Shown: positions 34,238 to 43,913, counted from the first letter of the stretch. The stretch: DNA of 64,000 bases from CAVZTA01 sp963778025 (GCA_963778025.1 CAVZTA010000003.1:124001-188000), one strand, 5' to 3'. The notes: generated from the sequence alone by a model not told the origin. Numbers and translations are program-made.

Positions 34238-35035
34238 ATGACCTGGGATCCTGAGATCGACGACCCGACATCGAGACCACCCGCGGGCCATGATCCGTAC
34301 GCGGACGAGGAGCCGACGGTCGCCATCCGTACCGTCCGGCCGGACGTCTTCGTGCCCATCGATCCGGATGCGCCTGTCAGCGGCCACCACGTGCCCGCCG
34401 ATCCGCCCCGCCACGCCGACGCGCCCGAGCACGACTGGGAGACCGCGGCGAAGCACCTGTACCCGCTGCTCCGCCCCGCCGGGACGCCCGGCGCACGCGT
34501 CAAGGACCTCGACGTCGGCCACCTCAGGACGCACTCGAACGTGCCGCATTCCGAGCCGCTCGTCGACGAGGGGCCGGCCGGCCTCGCCATCGTCTATGCG
34601 ATCCAGTCGAACGGCTTCGACGTCATCACGAGCGCCGACCACGTCCTGACCTGGGGCGTGGGCATCGAGACGCTGCGCGAGACGGCGTACCGCAACCTCG
34701 CCACGTGGTCCGGCGGGATCGCCTGGGCCGAGGAGGCGGACGGCGACCGCAGGCTCCTGTCGTCGGCGTCCGGTGAGGGCTGGGACGCCGGCCGGATCCT
34801 CCTGCAGGAGGTCCGCGACCACCTCGCGACGTCGCTCGGTGACGGCGGCGCGCGAGTGCTCATCGGCCTGCCCGATCGGGACCTGCTCGTCGCCAGCCGA
34901 CTCGCCGCCGAGGACGCCGACTTCGCCGATCACTTCGCGGCGTTCGTGGGTGACCAGTGCGAGGGCGCGGACGAGCCCATCGATCGCCGGATGTTCGAGC
35001 TGCGGGGCGGCCAGCTGGTCGAGTTCGCCGGCTAG
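34238..35035 (+). CDS. YtpQ/DUF1444-like protein
   Basis: 265 residues, no membrane segment. Features resembling the DUF1444 family: a hydrophobic core VYAIQSNGFDVITSADHVLTWGVGIETLRETAYRNLA (residues about 125-160) and an ALIGLPDRDLLVAS-like strand followed by FVGDQCE. The N-terminal 50 residues are polar and acidic. No catalytic motif is seen and the function of the family is unknown. Stop and next start are separated by 2 nt, so it is co-transcribed with the second hydratase. GGAGG lies upstream of the ATG. Confidence 0.6.
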   Translation: MTWDPEIDDPTSRPPAGHDPYADEEPTVAIRTVRPDVFVPIDPDAPVSGHHVPADPPRHADAPEHDWETAAKHLYPLLRPAGTPGARVKDLDVGHLRTHSNVPHSEPLVDEGPAGLAIVYAIQSNGFDVITSADHVLTWGVGIETLRETAYRNLATWSGGIAWAEEADGDRRLLSSASGEGWDAGRILLQEVRDHLATSLGDGGARVLIGLPDRDLLVASRLAAEDADFADHFAAFVGDQCEGADEPIDRRMFELRGGQLVEFAG

Positions 35036-35037
35036 CG

Positions 35038-35836
35038 ATGGCCGAGGCCGCCGCGACGGGCGAAGGGGTTCGCGTCGCGGTCGACGGGTCGGTCGCGACG
35101 ATCACGCTCGATCGTCCGGATGCGCTCAACGCGCTCACCATCCCGCTGAAGGAAGCGCTCCTCCTGGCGATCCGCCGCGCCGACCGCGACCCGGCGGTCC
35201 GCGCCATCGTGCTCACCGGCGCCGGTCGGGCGTTCTGCGCCGGCCAGGACCTCAAGGAGCGCCTCGAGCCCGACGCCCCGCCCCTCGAGACGGAGCTACG
35301 CGAGCGCTACAACCCCCTGGTGCTCGCGATGCACGAGTCGGACACGCCGATCGTCGGCGCGATCAACGGGGTCGCGGCGGGCGCCGGTGCGTCGCTCGCG
35401 CTGGCGTGCGACCTCCTCGTGATCGCCGAAGGGGCGTCGATCCGACTCGCCTTCGGCCGGATCGGCCTCGTCCCCGACAGCGGCGCGACGTGGCTGCTGC
35501 CCCGGCTCGTCGGCCCCAGCCGCGCCGCCGCCATCGCCCTCCTCGACGAGCCGATCAGCTCGGGGCAGGCGGTCGAGCTCGGCCTCGCCGTGAAGGCTGT
35601 CCCGGCCGCGGACGTCCTCGCCGAGGCACAGGCGGTCGCCGGCTCGGCTGGCGTCCTTCGCCCCGCGGGCCCTTGCGCTCACGAAGCGCGCGCTGCGCCA
35701 CGCGCAGGAGACGAGCTTCAGCGACACGCTCGAGTACGAGGCGGTCGTCCAGGGCATCGCCGGGCGTACCCACGACCATCGGGAGGGGATCGCCGCGTTC
35801 CTCGAGAAGCGGCCGCCGGCGTTCACCGGCGACTGA
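35038..35836 (+). CDS. Enoyl-CoA hydratase/isomerase, PaaG-like (one frameshift)
   Basis: Crotonase-fold protein of about 265 residues once an extra G near 35646 is removed; the tail then reads LASFAPRALALTKRALRHAQE and ends EKRPPAFTGD. First oxyanion motif AFCAGQDLKERL and second NGVAAGAGASLALACDLLV are present. The AGASLALACD form and FGRIGLVPDSGATWLLPRLVG, with Asp-Ser in place of the Gly-Gly loop, are typical of PaaG/isomerase types. In phenylacetate breakdown PaaG isomerises the ring epoxide to an oxepin, so this is a good candidate although it lies 5 kb before paaA. Ends before a hairpin terminator. Confidence 0.78.
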
Positions 35837-35882
35837 TCGCGGGTCGTCGTCCGTCGCCCGCTCGGCGCGGCGAGGAACGAGG

Positions 35883-35919
35883 AGGCGCCGGCCCGCACTC
35901 CTCTCGCGGACCGGCGCCT
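35883..35919. terminator. Bidirectional terminator between hydratase and VWA genes
   Basis: AGGCGCCGG and CCGGCGCCT form a perfect 9-bp stem around a 19-nt loop, midway between the convergent stops at 35836 and 35941. Confidence 0.6.
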
Positions 35920-35940
35920 GGGGACATGGTGTGGTGGGCG

Positions 35941-37539
35941 TCAGCGCCCGCGGATCCGATCCGCCCAGTCGACGAGCTCCGCGAGCTCCGTCACCTGTGG
36001 GTCGTCCTCGAAGGCACCGGCGAGTGCCCGCGCTTCGTCGGCGACGTCTCCCAGCCGGATGTCGGCCGCCCACGGGCTCTCGCGCAGGACCTCCGCGAAC
36101 GCCGCGACCGTCGCCGCCAGCCGGAAGTGCAGGCGGGTATCGGACCAGCCGGCCGACACATCGCCCGCTCGCACCACCTGGCGAAGCTCGGACACGTCGC
36201 GCGTCTCCGCCTCGCGCCAGCGCAACCGGACCTCGCCGAGGGTGTCGGACGCCTCGAGCCCCGGTGCCAGCCGGAGCTCGTAGAGCGCGGTCACGCTGTG
36301 GCCCGCGCCCACCTCGCCGGCATCGACGCGGTCGTTCGTGAAGTCACGATCGGCGATCGCCCGGTTCTCGAAGCCCAGCAGCCGGTACCGCTCGACGAGC
36401 TTCGGGTCCCACGTGACCTGGACCCGCGCCTCCTCGGCGACGGTCAGCAGGGTCGACGTCAGGTCCTTCGAGAACAGCTGCTCCGCATCCTCGGGGTCGT
36501 TGACGTACGCGTAGAAGCCGTCGCCCTGGTCGGCGAGCTGCTCCATGAGCACGTCGTTGAAGTTGCCCATGCCCACGCCCACCGTCACGAGCTGGATGCC
36601 CGCCGCGGCGTCGAGCCGGATGTCGCGGAGGATGCCCTCGGCGTCGGTGGTGCCGACATTCGCGACGCCGTCCGACAACAGGACGACCCGGTTGATGCCA
36701 CCCTCGAGCAGGGTGTCGTGGGCCATCCGATAGCCGACGCGCAGCCCGGCTTCGGCGTTCGTCGAGCCACCCGGCTGGAGCGCGCCGATCGCGTCGAGGA
36801 TGTGCGACGCGTCGCGCACGGACGTCGGCGGGAGCACCACCTGCGCCTCGGTGCCGTACTCGACGATGCCCACGCGATCGCTCGGCAGCAGCTCGTCGAC
36901 GAGCAGGCCGAGGGACGCCTTGACGATGTCGAGCCGGCGCCCCTGCGCCATCGAGCCCGAGGTGTCGATGACGAACGTCAGGGCGGCGTCGGGTCGGGAC
37001 GCCTCACGGACATCCCGGCTGCGGATGCCGACCCGCACCAGCCGGTACCGCTCGTCGCGGACGAAGGGTGTGGAGCCGCCGTCGACCCAGACCCCGAAGG
37101 TGCCGTCGGCGGGCGCCGGATAGCCCTGGTCGAAGGCGTTGACGAATTCCTCGGTGCGGACGCTCGCCGGATCGGGCAGATAGCCGTCGTCGAGGAAGCG
37201 CTTCGCGATGGAGTACGACGCCGTGTCGACGTCCATCGCGAACGTCGACTGCGAGTCGACGGTCGGGTCCAGGAACGGGTTCACGCCGGGGTCCTGGAAC
37301 GTCACGTCGGGGTAGGGCGCCGCGGTCGCGCCGGGCTCGGCGGGTGGTGCCGCCGAGGGAAAGGCACGCGGCGTCGGATCGGGCGGTGGGCGCCACCACC
37401 CCGGGTCCGTCGTGTGATGCTCCGGTGGCGCCGAGGCCCCGCCTCCGCCACCGGGTGCCGATGTGGCGCTCCCGCAACCCGTCGCGATGAGCGCTCCCAG
37501 CGCCAGCGGCACGACATGCCGCAGCCGGGTCTCCACCAT
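35941..37539 (-). CDS. VWA domain lipoprotein (YfbK-like, with C-terminal DUF3520-type domain)
   Basis: 532 residues. A lipoprotein signal (LALGALIATGCGS, Cys about 22) and a Gly/Pro/Ala-rich spacer precede a conserved YfbK-type head (STFAMDVDTASYSIAKRFLDDG). The von Willebrand A domain follows with a complete MIDAS: DTSGSMAQ, the Thr of GGSTNAEAGL, and LLSDGVANVG. The C-terminal third (VQVTWDPKLVERYRLLGFENR, VTALYELRLAP) matches the domain found in YfbK homologues. Probably a surface metal-dependent adhesion or scaffold protein; true function unknown. Start ATG at 37539 with GGGAGAGAGG upstream; longer frames are antisense to the carbon-nitrogen hydrolase. Confidence 0.85.
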   Translation of the reverse strand: MVETRLRHVVPLALGALIATGCGSATSAPGGGGGASAPPEHHTTDPGWWRPPPDPTPRAFPSAAPPAEPGATAAPYPDVTFQDPGVNPFLDPTVDSQSTFAMDVDTASYSIAKRFLDDGYLPDPASVRTEEFVNAFDQGYPAPADGTFGVWVDGGSTPFVRDERYRLVRVGIRSRDVREASRPDAALTFVIDTSGSMAQGRRLDIVKASLGLLVDELLPSDRVGIVEYGTEAQVVLPPTSVRDASHILDAIGALQPGGSTNAEAGLRVGYRMAHDTLLEGGINRVVLLSDGVANVGTTDAEGILRDIRLDAAAGIQLVTVGVGMGNFNDVLMEQLADQGDGFYAYVNDPEDAEQLFSKDLTSTLLTVAEEARVQVTWDPKLVERYRLLGFENRAIADRDFTNDRVDAGEVGAGHSVTALYELRLAPGLEASDTLGEVRLRWREAETRDVSELRQVVRAGDVSAGWSDTRLHFRLAATVAAFAEVLRESPWAADIRLGDVADEARALAGAFEDDPQVTELAELVDWADRIRGR

Positions 37540-37818
37540 GACCCACCTCTCTCCCTGGTCAGCGGATCCGGTCCACCGGTCGTTTCCGGCCGCCCCCTGA
37601 CGCCGGTCCCTCCGAGGAGGTTCCCGGGTCCCGGCGGCTACCTGGAACGCCCGTCGGGTCGCGTGAGCGATCCTGCTGCTCAGCGCCCGGCCGGGCGCGA
37701 GCCGGGCACGTCGACGGCCATGGCCTCCGGGGCTGCGTGACGAGCATGGTCGGCCGGGACACGAGCGATCCGGTCGCTCAACGTGCGTGCCGGTCGCCCG
37801 GTCGCCCATCATGGCGGC

Positions 37819-38532
37819 GTGCGCACCCGCGATCCGCTGGTCATCGCCGCCGCGCAGCCATCGACGGTGTCGTTCGACGTGGTGGCGAACGCGGCGTCGC
37901 ACGCGGACGCGATCCGCGCTGCCGATGCCCGGATCGTCGTCTTCCCCGAGCTCTCGCTCACCGGCTACGAGCTCGACGCGCCCGTCGTCTCGCCCGACGA
38001 CCCACGCCTCACGCCGATCGTCGCTGCCTGCGCGGCGACCGGCTCGAGCGCACTCGTCGGCGCACCCGTGGCCGGGGACGCAGGGGACCGCCACATCGCG
38101 ATCCTCGCCATCGACGGCTCGGGCGCGGCGGTGGCCTACCGGAAGATGTGGCTGGGTGGCGAGGAGCCGGCCCGATTCAGCCCCGGTCCCGCACCCGCCG
38201 TCCTCGACATCGGCGGCTGGCGTCTCGGACTCGCGGTGTGCAAGGACACCGGCGTCCCCGGACATGCGGACGACACCGCCGCGCTCGGGATCGACGCCTA
38301 CGTGGCCGGGGTGCTCGAGACGGCCGACGACGCCGCGGTGATCGAGGAGCGAGCGCTCCGGGTCGCGGCGGCGCACGCGGTCTGGGTCGTCATCGCGAGC
38401 TTCGCGGGCTCGACGGGTGGCGGCTATGACCGCGCAGCGGGCGGCTCGGGCATCTGGCGTCCGGACGGGTCGCTCGCGGCGAGGGCCGGCGTGACGCCCG
38501 GCGAGATCGTGCGCGTCACGCTCGCGGACTGA
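37819..38532 (+). CDS. Carbon-nitrogen hydrolase family protein (nitrilase superfamily)
   Basis: 237 residues, slightly short for the family (250-300). Catalytic Glu in VVFPELSLTGYEL, Lys in AYRKMWLGGEE, and nucleophile Cys in LGLAVCKDTGVPG are all in order, so it should be active on an amide or nitrile. GTG start at 37819; CATCAT (37807-37812) stands 6 nt before it and there is no Shine-Dalgarno, fitting a leaderless mRNA. Its 3' end overlaps that of the convergent S9 peptidase by 17 bp. Substrate unknown. Confidence 0.82.
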   Translation: MRTRDPLVIAAAQPSTVSFDVVANAASHADAIRAADARIVVFPELSLTGYELDAPVVSPDDPRLTPIVAACAATGSSALVGAPVAGDAGDRHIAILAIDGSGAAVAYRKMWLGGEEPARFSPGPAPAVLDIGGWRLGLAVCKDTGVPGHADDTAALGIDAYVAGVLETADDAAVIEERALRVAAAHAVWVVIASFAGSTGGGYDRAAGGSGIWRPDGSLAARAGVTPGEIVRVTLAD

Positions 38533-40484
38533 CGCCCGGACCCATCCACCGGTCGAACCAGGCCTGCGTCGCCCGGATCGCCGCCAGCGCGGCGTGCCGG
38601 CTCACCGGCACGTGTCCCTCCCCGGGCAGCACCAGCAGCTCCGTCTCGCAGCCCGCCGCGGCCAGCGCCCCGAACAGCTGCTCGCCCTGCCCGAGCGGCG
38701 TGCACCGGTCGAGCTCGCCGGCGATGACCAGCGTCGGGGTCGTGGCGTGACGCGCATGGACCACCGGCGACCGGTCGTGATACGGGCCTCCGGGTGCGTC
38801 CCAGGCGCCGCCGAGGAGACCCACGTCCCACGACGCGACCTCGGACGTCAGGTGGAACGACCGGAAGTCGGCGACGACCGACGCGGCCACCGAGGCGGCG
38901 AAGCGGTCGCTCCGGGTGACCGCCCAGGCGGCCATGAAGCCGCCGTACGAAAGCCCCGCGATGCCGATCCGGGCCGGATCCGCGATCCCGGTCGCGACCG
39001 CCCAGTCGACACCGGCCAGCAGATCATCGAAGTCGATGCCGCCCGGATCGCCGATCACCGCTTCGGCGAAGGCGTGGCCGCGGCCGCTGGAGCCGCGCGG
39101 ATTCGGCTGGAGCACGGCGTACCCGGCATCCGCGAGCAGCACGCCGTTGGGCTCCGAGTCCGAGAAGTAGGCGTTCCAGTTCCAGGTCGGGCCGCCGTGC
39201 ACCGCGACGATGAGCGGCCACGGTCCCGTCGCGCCGTGGGGCGTCAGCAGCCGCGCCTCGATGGTCTCGCCGTCGGACGCCGTCCAGCGCACCACCCGGC
39301 AGTCCGGGAAGCGGACGCCGGCGATGACCGCGTCGTTGACGTGCGTTCGCCGCGTCCAGGTCGCGGTCGCGAGGTCGAACGTCGCCAGCTCCGGCGGCAG
39401 GCCGTGCGCCTGGTGGGTGGCGAGGACGGTGCCGCCGACGAGCCCGAGCGACGGCTTCGTGAGGTCTGGTCCGATGAACGCATCGCCGGCCCACCGCTCC
39501 GCGCGTCGGCCGTCCGGCCACAGCTCCCCGATCGCGGTGCCGGTGCCGTCGTACCGGGCGTACCAGAGGTGCCCGTCATCGGCCCATGACACCCGGCCCA
39601 CCGTCTGCAGGTCGGGCCACGGGTCGTCGATGCGGCCGCTCGCGAGGTCGATCACGAGGACGTTGCCGATGAGCAGACCGGGATCGCTCGAATAGCCGTC
39701 GACCACGGCGGCGCGCGTCCCGTCCGGCGACAGCGCCACGCCCTCGAGCATGCGGCGGGGCTCGACGATCGAGCGCGCCGACCGCCGTTCGAGATCGAGC
39801 ATCGCGAGGTGGCCGTGGTACCAGCCGTTGCCGCTGGGGTCCTCGGATACGAGGGCGACGACCGTGGAGCCGCCGTCCCAGTCGACCTCCCAGACGCTCA
39901 GCCCCGCCGGCCCGACCTCGTCCGCCTCGCCCGTCGTGACGTCCACGCGGAACAGGCGCCGCCACGCGTCGGCGGGTCGGCGGATCGGCGGCGCGACCCC
40001 GTCGGCGCCGGTCACGAAGCGGGCCGACCAGTCGAGCGCGTACGAGCCGGGATCCGCGGCCAGGACGAGGAGCGCGCGGCCGTCGCCGGACCAGCTCACG
40101 CTCTCCGCGGAGCCCCGGAGGTTCGCCACGAGGCGCGCCTCGCGCCGAGCCGCTCGCCGGCAGGACATACGGCAGGTGATGGCCGGGCGTGATCCGGTCG
40201 GAGAGGAAGGCGATCGTCGATCCGTCCGGCGACCATGCCGGGCTCCGACCCGCGGTCAGGCGCGTCGGCGGTGCGTCGAGCGCGTCGATCGTCGATCGCC
40301 ACAGGTCCGCCGGGAAGTGACGCCCGTCATCGTCGACCGTCGCGTGGAGCGCCCAGACGAGCGTCCGCCCGTCGGGGCTGAGCGCGTAGTCCGCCGGGGC
40401 ACGCGTATCGAGCAGCCGCTCATCCAGCGGCCGACCGGCCGCGGCCGGGTCCGATCCCGGGACGCTGGTCGGGGCGCCGGTCAT
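38516..40484 (-). CDS. S9 family serine peptidase (acylaminoacyl/dipeptidyl peptidase type; one frameshift)
   Basis: About 655 residues after removing one base near 40145, where the frames join LPASGS to EARLVANLRG. N-terminal beta-propeller (ALSPDGRTLVWAL, SPAWSPDGSTIAFLSD, SVSWSGDGRALLV, GVALSPDGTRAAVV) and C-terminal alpha/beta-hydrolase domain. The nucleophile is in GIAGLSYGGFMAAW, the Asp in VIAGELDRCTPLGQ, and the His in PGEGHVPVSRH. Cytosolic, cleaving short peptides. A minus-strand TAGCAT (40491-40496) stands 6 nt before the ATG, so the mRNA is probably leaderless. Divergent from the paa operon. Confidence 0.85.
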
Positions 40485-40548
40485 GGACGGATGCTAACCG
40501 TCACTCGAGCCGCATGAGCTCCGGGCGCGCCGGCGTAGCCGGGCGGGG

Positions 40549-40577
40549 TTGCCTAACGATCGTTCGTTCGCTAGGCT
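40549..40577 (+). promoter_or_regulatory. Promoter and PaaR-type operator of the paa operon
   Basis: TTGCCT (40549-40554), a 17-bp spacer and TAGGCT (40572-40577) form a good promoter 8 nt before the TetR ATG. The spacer holds CTAACGATCGTTCG (40553-40566), which contains the perfect palindrome AACGATCGTT and fits the CNAACGNNCGTTNG consensus that I recall for Thermus PaaR. A TetR repressor bound here would cover the promoter. Confidence 0.65.
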
Positions 40578-40585
40578 GCGCAGCC

Positions 40586-41173
40586 ATGGTCGAGGTGAGC
40601 CGCCGCCGGGAGATCGAGGACGCGGCCTCGGCGCTGTTCCACGCCCGCGGCTACGCCGCGACGAGCGTCCGGGACATCGCCGACGCTCTCTCGATCCGCG
40701 GCCCCAGCCTCTACGCGCATGTCGCGTCGAAGGAGGATGTCCTCGCGGCGATCGTGGAGCGGATCGCGGACCGGTTCGAGCAGGGCGCGGACGCGGCGGC
40801 CCGCACGACGGACGGTCGCGACGCCATCGCCCGGCTCGACGCCCTCGTCCGTGCGCACGTTCGCGCGGTGACCGCCGATCCGGGCGCCGCAAGCGTCTTC
40901 GTCGACGAATGGCGTCATCTCTCCGAGCCGCGTCGCGCGGCGATCCTCCAGCGCCGCGACGCCTACGAGCGCCGCTTCCGGGACGTCATCGCGGACGGCC
41001 GCAGCGACGGCTCGTTCGTCCTCGTCGACCCCGCGATCGCCGCGGCGTTCGTCCTGACCGCCCTCAACGGGATCACCGACTGGTACCGCGTCGACGGCCA
41101 CCTCTCGCCCGACCAGCTCGCCGATGCCTACGCGGACCTCGTGCTCCGCTCGCTCACGGAGGCCACCCGATGA
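40586..41173 (+). CDS. paaR: TetR family transcriptional regulator, probable PaaR-type repressor of phenylacetate genes
   Basis: 195 residues. N-terminal helix-turn-helix: REIEDAASALFHARGYAATSVRDIADALSIRGPSLYAHVASKEDVL. The all-helical ligand domain includes VFVDEWRHLSEPRRAAILQRRD and the ending ITDWYRVDGHLSPDQLADAYADL, similar to acyl-CoA-responsive TetR proteins. ATG overlap (ATGA) with paaA ties it to the operon, and a palindrome fitting a PaaR site covers its own promoter. Likely released by phenylacetyl-CoA; the inducer is inferred from the family. Confidence 0.8.
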   Translation: MVEVSRRREIEDAASALFHARGYAATSVRDIADALSIRGPSLYAHVASKEDVLAAIVERIADRFEQGADAAARTTDGRDAIARLDALVRAHVRAVTADPGAASVFVDEWRHLSEPRRAAILQRRDAYERRFRDVIADGRSDGSFVLVDPAIAAAFVLTALNGITDWYRVDGHLSPDQLADAYADLVLRSLTEATR

Positions 41174-42159
41174 CCGACCCCGTCGCGCTCGAGCCCATCC
41201 TCCCGCCGCTCGAGCGGACCGCCCTCCACGACATCGAGGAGCTGCCGCACGAGGAGCGGTTCGACGCGTTCGTGACCCACATCCAGGCGGGCGGCAAGGT
41301 CGAGGCCGGCGACTGGATGCCCGACGAGTATCGCCAGGCCGTCCTCCGGTTCGTCGAGATGCACGCGAACTCCGAGCTCATGGGCATCCTCCCCGAGCGC
41401 GACTGGATCCTCCGCGCGCCGACCCTGCGACGGAAGCTCGCGCTGACCGCGAAGATCCAGGACGAGGCCGGGCACGCGCAGCTCCTCTATCGGGTCGCCG
41501 AGGACCTGGGCAAGACCCGCGATGCGATGTACGACGACCTCATCGCGGGCAAGACGAAGTTCCACAACGTGTTCCACTACCCGACCCGGACGTGGGCCGA
41601 CATCGGGGTCATCGCGTGGCTCGTCGACGCCGCCGCGATCGTCGCCCAGCAGGCGCTCCGCGACTCGAGCTACGCCCCGTACGCCCGGACGATGCGCAAG
41701 ATCTGCTGGGAGGAGAGCGTCCACATCATGCACGGGCGCGATGTCGTGGTGACCCTCGCGACCGGCACGTCGGACCAGCGCGCGATGCTCCAGGAGGCGC
41801 TCGATCGCTGGTGGCCGCCGCTGATGCAGATGCACGGCCCGCGCAGCGACCGGGCGAAGGACCGCGACCTCTTCTGGCGGATCAAGGCCAAGACCAGCGA
41901 GGAGCTGCGCCAGGAGTTCCTGTCGATCTACGTGCCGCGGATCCGCGAGCTCGGGCTCTCGCTGCCGGACCCGGAGCTGCACCGCGACGAGGCGAGCGGC
42001 GAGTGGCGCTACACCGAACCCGATTGGGCCGAGCTGCGGAACGTCGTGACGGGCCACGGGCCGGCGAGCGCGACACGGGTCGCCTTCCGGCGGATGACCC
42101 ATGAGGAGACGGCCTGGGTGCGCGAGACGCTGCTCGCCACTCCCGCCGCGGCCGCCTGA
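41170..42159 (+). CDS. paaA: 1,2-phenylacetyl-CoA epoxidase, catalytic subunit PaaA
   Basis: Di-iron monooxygenase subunit that epoxidises the ring of phenylacetyl-CoA; 329 residues, as expected (about 310-330). The iron-ligand helices are visible: VEMHANSELMGILPERDW, KIQDEAGHAQLLYRVAEDLG (Glu and His of the first site) and KICWEESVHIMHGRDVV (EExxH of the second). DEYRQAVLRFVEMH and HYPTRTWADIGVIAWLVD are conserved PaaA stretches. Starts at 41170 in ATGA overlap with paaR, and its TGA overlaps the paaB ATG. Works with PaaC as a structural partner. Confidence 0.95.
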   Translation: MTDPVALEPILPPLERTALHDIEELPHEERFDAFVTHIQAGGKVEAGDWMPDEYRQAVLRFVEMHANSELMGILPERDWILRAPTLRRKLALTAKIQDEAGHAQLLYRVAEDLGKTRDAMYDDLIAGKTKFHNVFHYPTRTWADIGVIAWLVDAAAIVAQQALRDSSYAPYARTMRKICWEESVHIMHGRDVVVTLATGTSDQRAMLQEALDRWWPPLMQMHGPRSDRAKDRDLFWRIKAKTSEELRQEFLSIYVPRIRELGLSLPDPELHRDEASGEWRYTEPDWAELRNVVTGHGPASATRVAFRRMTHEETAWVRETLLATPAAAA

Positions 42160-42569
42160 TGCCGAGTCCTCGGGCCGATGGCTCGCAGGAGCGTCGCCTC
42201 GGGCCTCCGAGGGATGCCGCCCGGCAGCCGGGCGACCTCGAGCCCTTCGAGGTCTTCCGCCAGGAGAAGGAGGGCGACGCGATGCGTCACGGCGGCTCCG
42301 TGATGGCGCCCGATGCGACGCTCGCGCTGCATTACGCCCGCGAGCTGTTCGGCCGACGGCAGGAGAGCGTCCGGCTGTGGGTCGTGCGCCGTGGCGACAT
42401 CACGGAGCTCGACGACCCGGATCTCCTGGCCCCGCCGCTCGACCGCTCGTTCAAGAAGCCCGGCGGCTACGTGATGCGCGACAAGCTGGCGACCGCGCGC
42501 GCCCAGCAGGGCACCGCGAAGCCGAAGGCGAGCGCGGGATCGCGCGATACCACCGGTCGAAGCTCGTGA
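42159..42569 (+). CDS. paaB: 1,2-phenylacetyl-CoA epoxidase subunit PaaB
   Basis: 136 residues, longer than the usual 95-100 because of a 25-residue N-terminal and a 30-residue C-terminal tail. The core has LEPFEVFRQEKEGDAMRHGGSVMAPDATLALHYARELFGRRQESVRLWVVRR, the PaaB signature. PaaB bridges PaaAC dimers and is needed for epoxidase activity. TGATG junction with paaA and GTGA junction with paaC, so all four epoxidase genes are coupled. Confidence 0.92.
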   Translation: MPSPRADGSQERRLGPPRDAARQPGDLEPFEVFRQEKEGDAMRHGGSVMAPDATLALHYARELFGRRQESVRLWVVRRGDITELDDPDLLAPPLDRSFKKPGGYVMRDKLATARAQQGTAKPKASAGSRDTTGRSS

Positions 42570-43357
42570 CCTTCGCACGCGATCTGTCCCAGCTGAAGCC
42601 GCCGGCCACGCAGGCCCTTGGCGTGCTCATCCTGTCGATGGCCGACGACGAGTTCGTGCTCGGCTTCTCGGACTCGGAGTGGACGGGCATCGCGCCGATC
42701 CTCGAGGAGGACGTCGCGATGAGCTCGCTCGCCCAGGACGAGCTGGGGCACGCGCAGGCGCTCTACGGGCTGCTCGCCGATCTCGTCCGCGACGGCCGCA
42801 CCGCGGACGCGCTCGCCTACGACCGCCCGCCGGCCGGCTACCTGCACGCCCGGTTGCTGGATCATCCCCGGGGCGACTGGGCGCGCGCGATCGTCCGTCG
42901 CTTCCTCTACGACACGGCGGATTCCTTCCGCCTCGGGGCGCTGGCGTCCTCCGCGTACGCCCCGCTCGCCGACCTCGTCGGGAAGCTCCGTCGCGAGGAG
43001 CGGTACCACGTGATGCACGCCACGACCTGGTTCGAGCGGCTGGCGACCGCCGACGGTGAGCCTCGCGAGCGGCTGCTGGCGGCGCTGGAGCTGCTCGGAC
43101 CGGACGCGGGCTCCGTGCTGACGCCGCTGCCGAACGAGCGCGGACTCCTCGACGACGCGTTCCTCGCGGAACCGTTCGCGCACCTCGAGGCGCGCTGGCG
43201 CGAGCAGCTCGCGCACTTGTTCGGGCGTCTCGACCTGCCACCGCTGCCCCCGACCCGCGAACCGGACCGGGCTCGGACGTCGCACGGCGAGGCGTTCACG
43301 TGGCTGCATGGCGAGTTCACCGCCGTCCGCCGGCTCGATCCCGAGGCGGCCTGGTGA
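42566..43357 (+). CDS. paaC: 1,2-phenylacetyl-CoA epoxidase subunit PaaC
   Basis: Ferritin-like structural partner of PaaA, 263 residues (usual 240-260). Contains LSMADDEFVLGFSDSEWTG, SSLAQDELGHAQALYGLLADL and LRREERYHVMHATTWFERLA, all typical of PaaC. GTG start at 42566 overlaps the paaB stop. An open frame extends upstream through paaB, but that part is shadow. Downstream GTGA overlap with paaD. Confidence 0.93.
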   Translation: MTFARDLSQLKPPATQALGVLILSMADDEFVLGFSDSEWTGIAPILEEDVAMSSLAQDELGHAQALYGLLADLVRDGRTADALAYDRPPAGYLHARLLDHPRGDWARAIVRRFLYDTADSFRLGALASSAYAPLADLVGKLRREERYHVMHATTWFERLATADGEPRERLLAALELLGPDAGSVLTPLPNERGLLDDAFLAEPFAHLEARWREQLAHLFGRLDLPPLPPTREPDRARTSHGEAFTWLHGEFTAVRRLDPEAAW

Positions 43358-43851
43358 TCGCAGAGCCGATGGTCACGGTCGACGCCGTCCATGCGGCGCT
43401 GGCCGACGTCCGCGACCCGGAGATCCCGGCGATCTCGATCGTCGACCTCGGGATCGTCCACGACGTCTCGGTCAGCGACGGGGCGATCCGGGTCGATCTG
43501 CTACCGACGTTCGTCGGATGCCCGGCGCTCGATGCGATCCGCGATGCCGTCGAGCTTCGGCTGGCGCGGTTCGGCCGGCCGGTCGACGTCCGGTTCGTCT
43601 TCACCGTCCCGTGGACGTCCGAGCGGATCACCTCGGCCGGCCACGAGGCGCTCCGCCGAAGCGGGTTCGCACCGCCCACCGGGTCAGCCGCCACCGGTTC
43701 GCCGCTCGTCGTCCTCGACGCGCCCGTCCCGTGCCCGTTCTGCGGCTCGACCCGGACTCGCCTCGACAACGTCTTCGGCCCGGCGCAGTGCCGCTCGATC
43801 CGCTACTGCACCGGCTGCCGCCAGCCGTTCGAGCAGTTCAAGGACGTCTGA
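43354..43851 (+). CDS. paaD: PaaD, iron-sulfur assembly-type (MIP18/DUF59) protein with C-terminal zinc ribbon
   Basis: 165 residues. N-terminal DUF59/MIP18 fold (ALADVRDPEIPAISIVDLGIVHDVSV, then VGCPALDAIRDAV) and a C-terminal CPFCGSTRTRLDNVFG...YCTGCRQPFEQFKDV four-Cys ribbon, the standard PaaD layout. Needed for maturation of the epoxidase complex, probably of its [2Fe-2S] reductase. No paaE reductase follows, which is unusual because PaaD is normally beside it. GTG start overlapping the paaC stop. Confidence 0.92.
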   Translation: MIAEPMVTVDAVHAALADVRDPEIPAISIVDLGIVHDVSVSDGAIRVDLLPTFVGCPALDAIRDAVELRLARFGRPVDVRFVFTVPWTSERITSAGHEALRRSGFAPPTGSAATGSPLVVLDAPVPCPFCGSTRTRLDNVFGPAQCRSIRYCTGCRQPFEQFKDV

Positions 43852-43913
43852 CCGCCGATGACTTTGCCGTGGGTCCCGAGGTCTGACCGAGTGACCGCCA
43901 CAGGGAGGACCGC

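Noticed and set aside
42101..42565. N-terminal extension of PaaC through paaB
   Set aside because: It is a shadow frame of paaB; PaaB is clearly encoded and the PaaC homology begins at the GTG at 42566.
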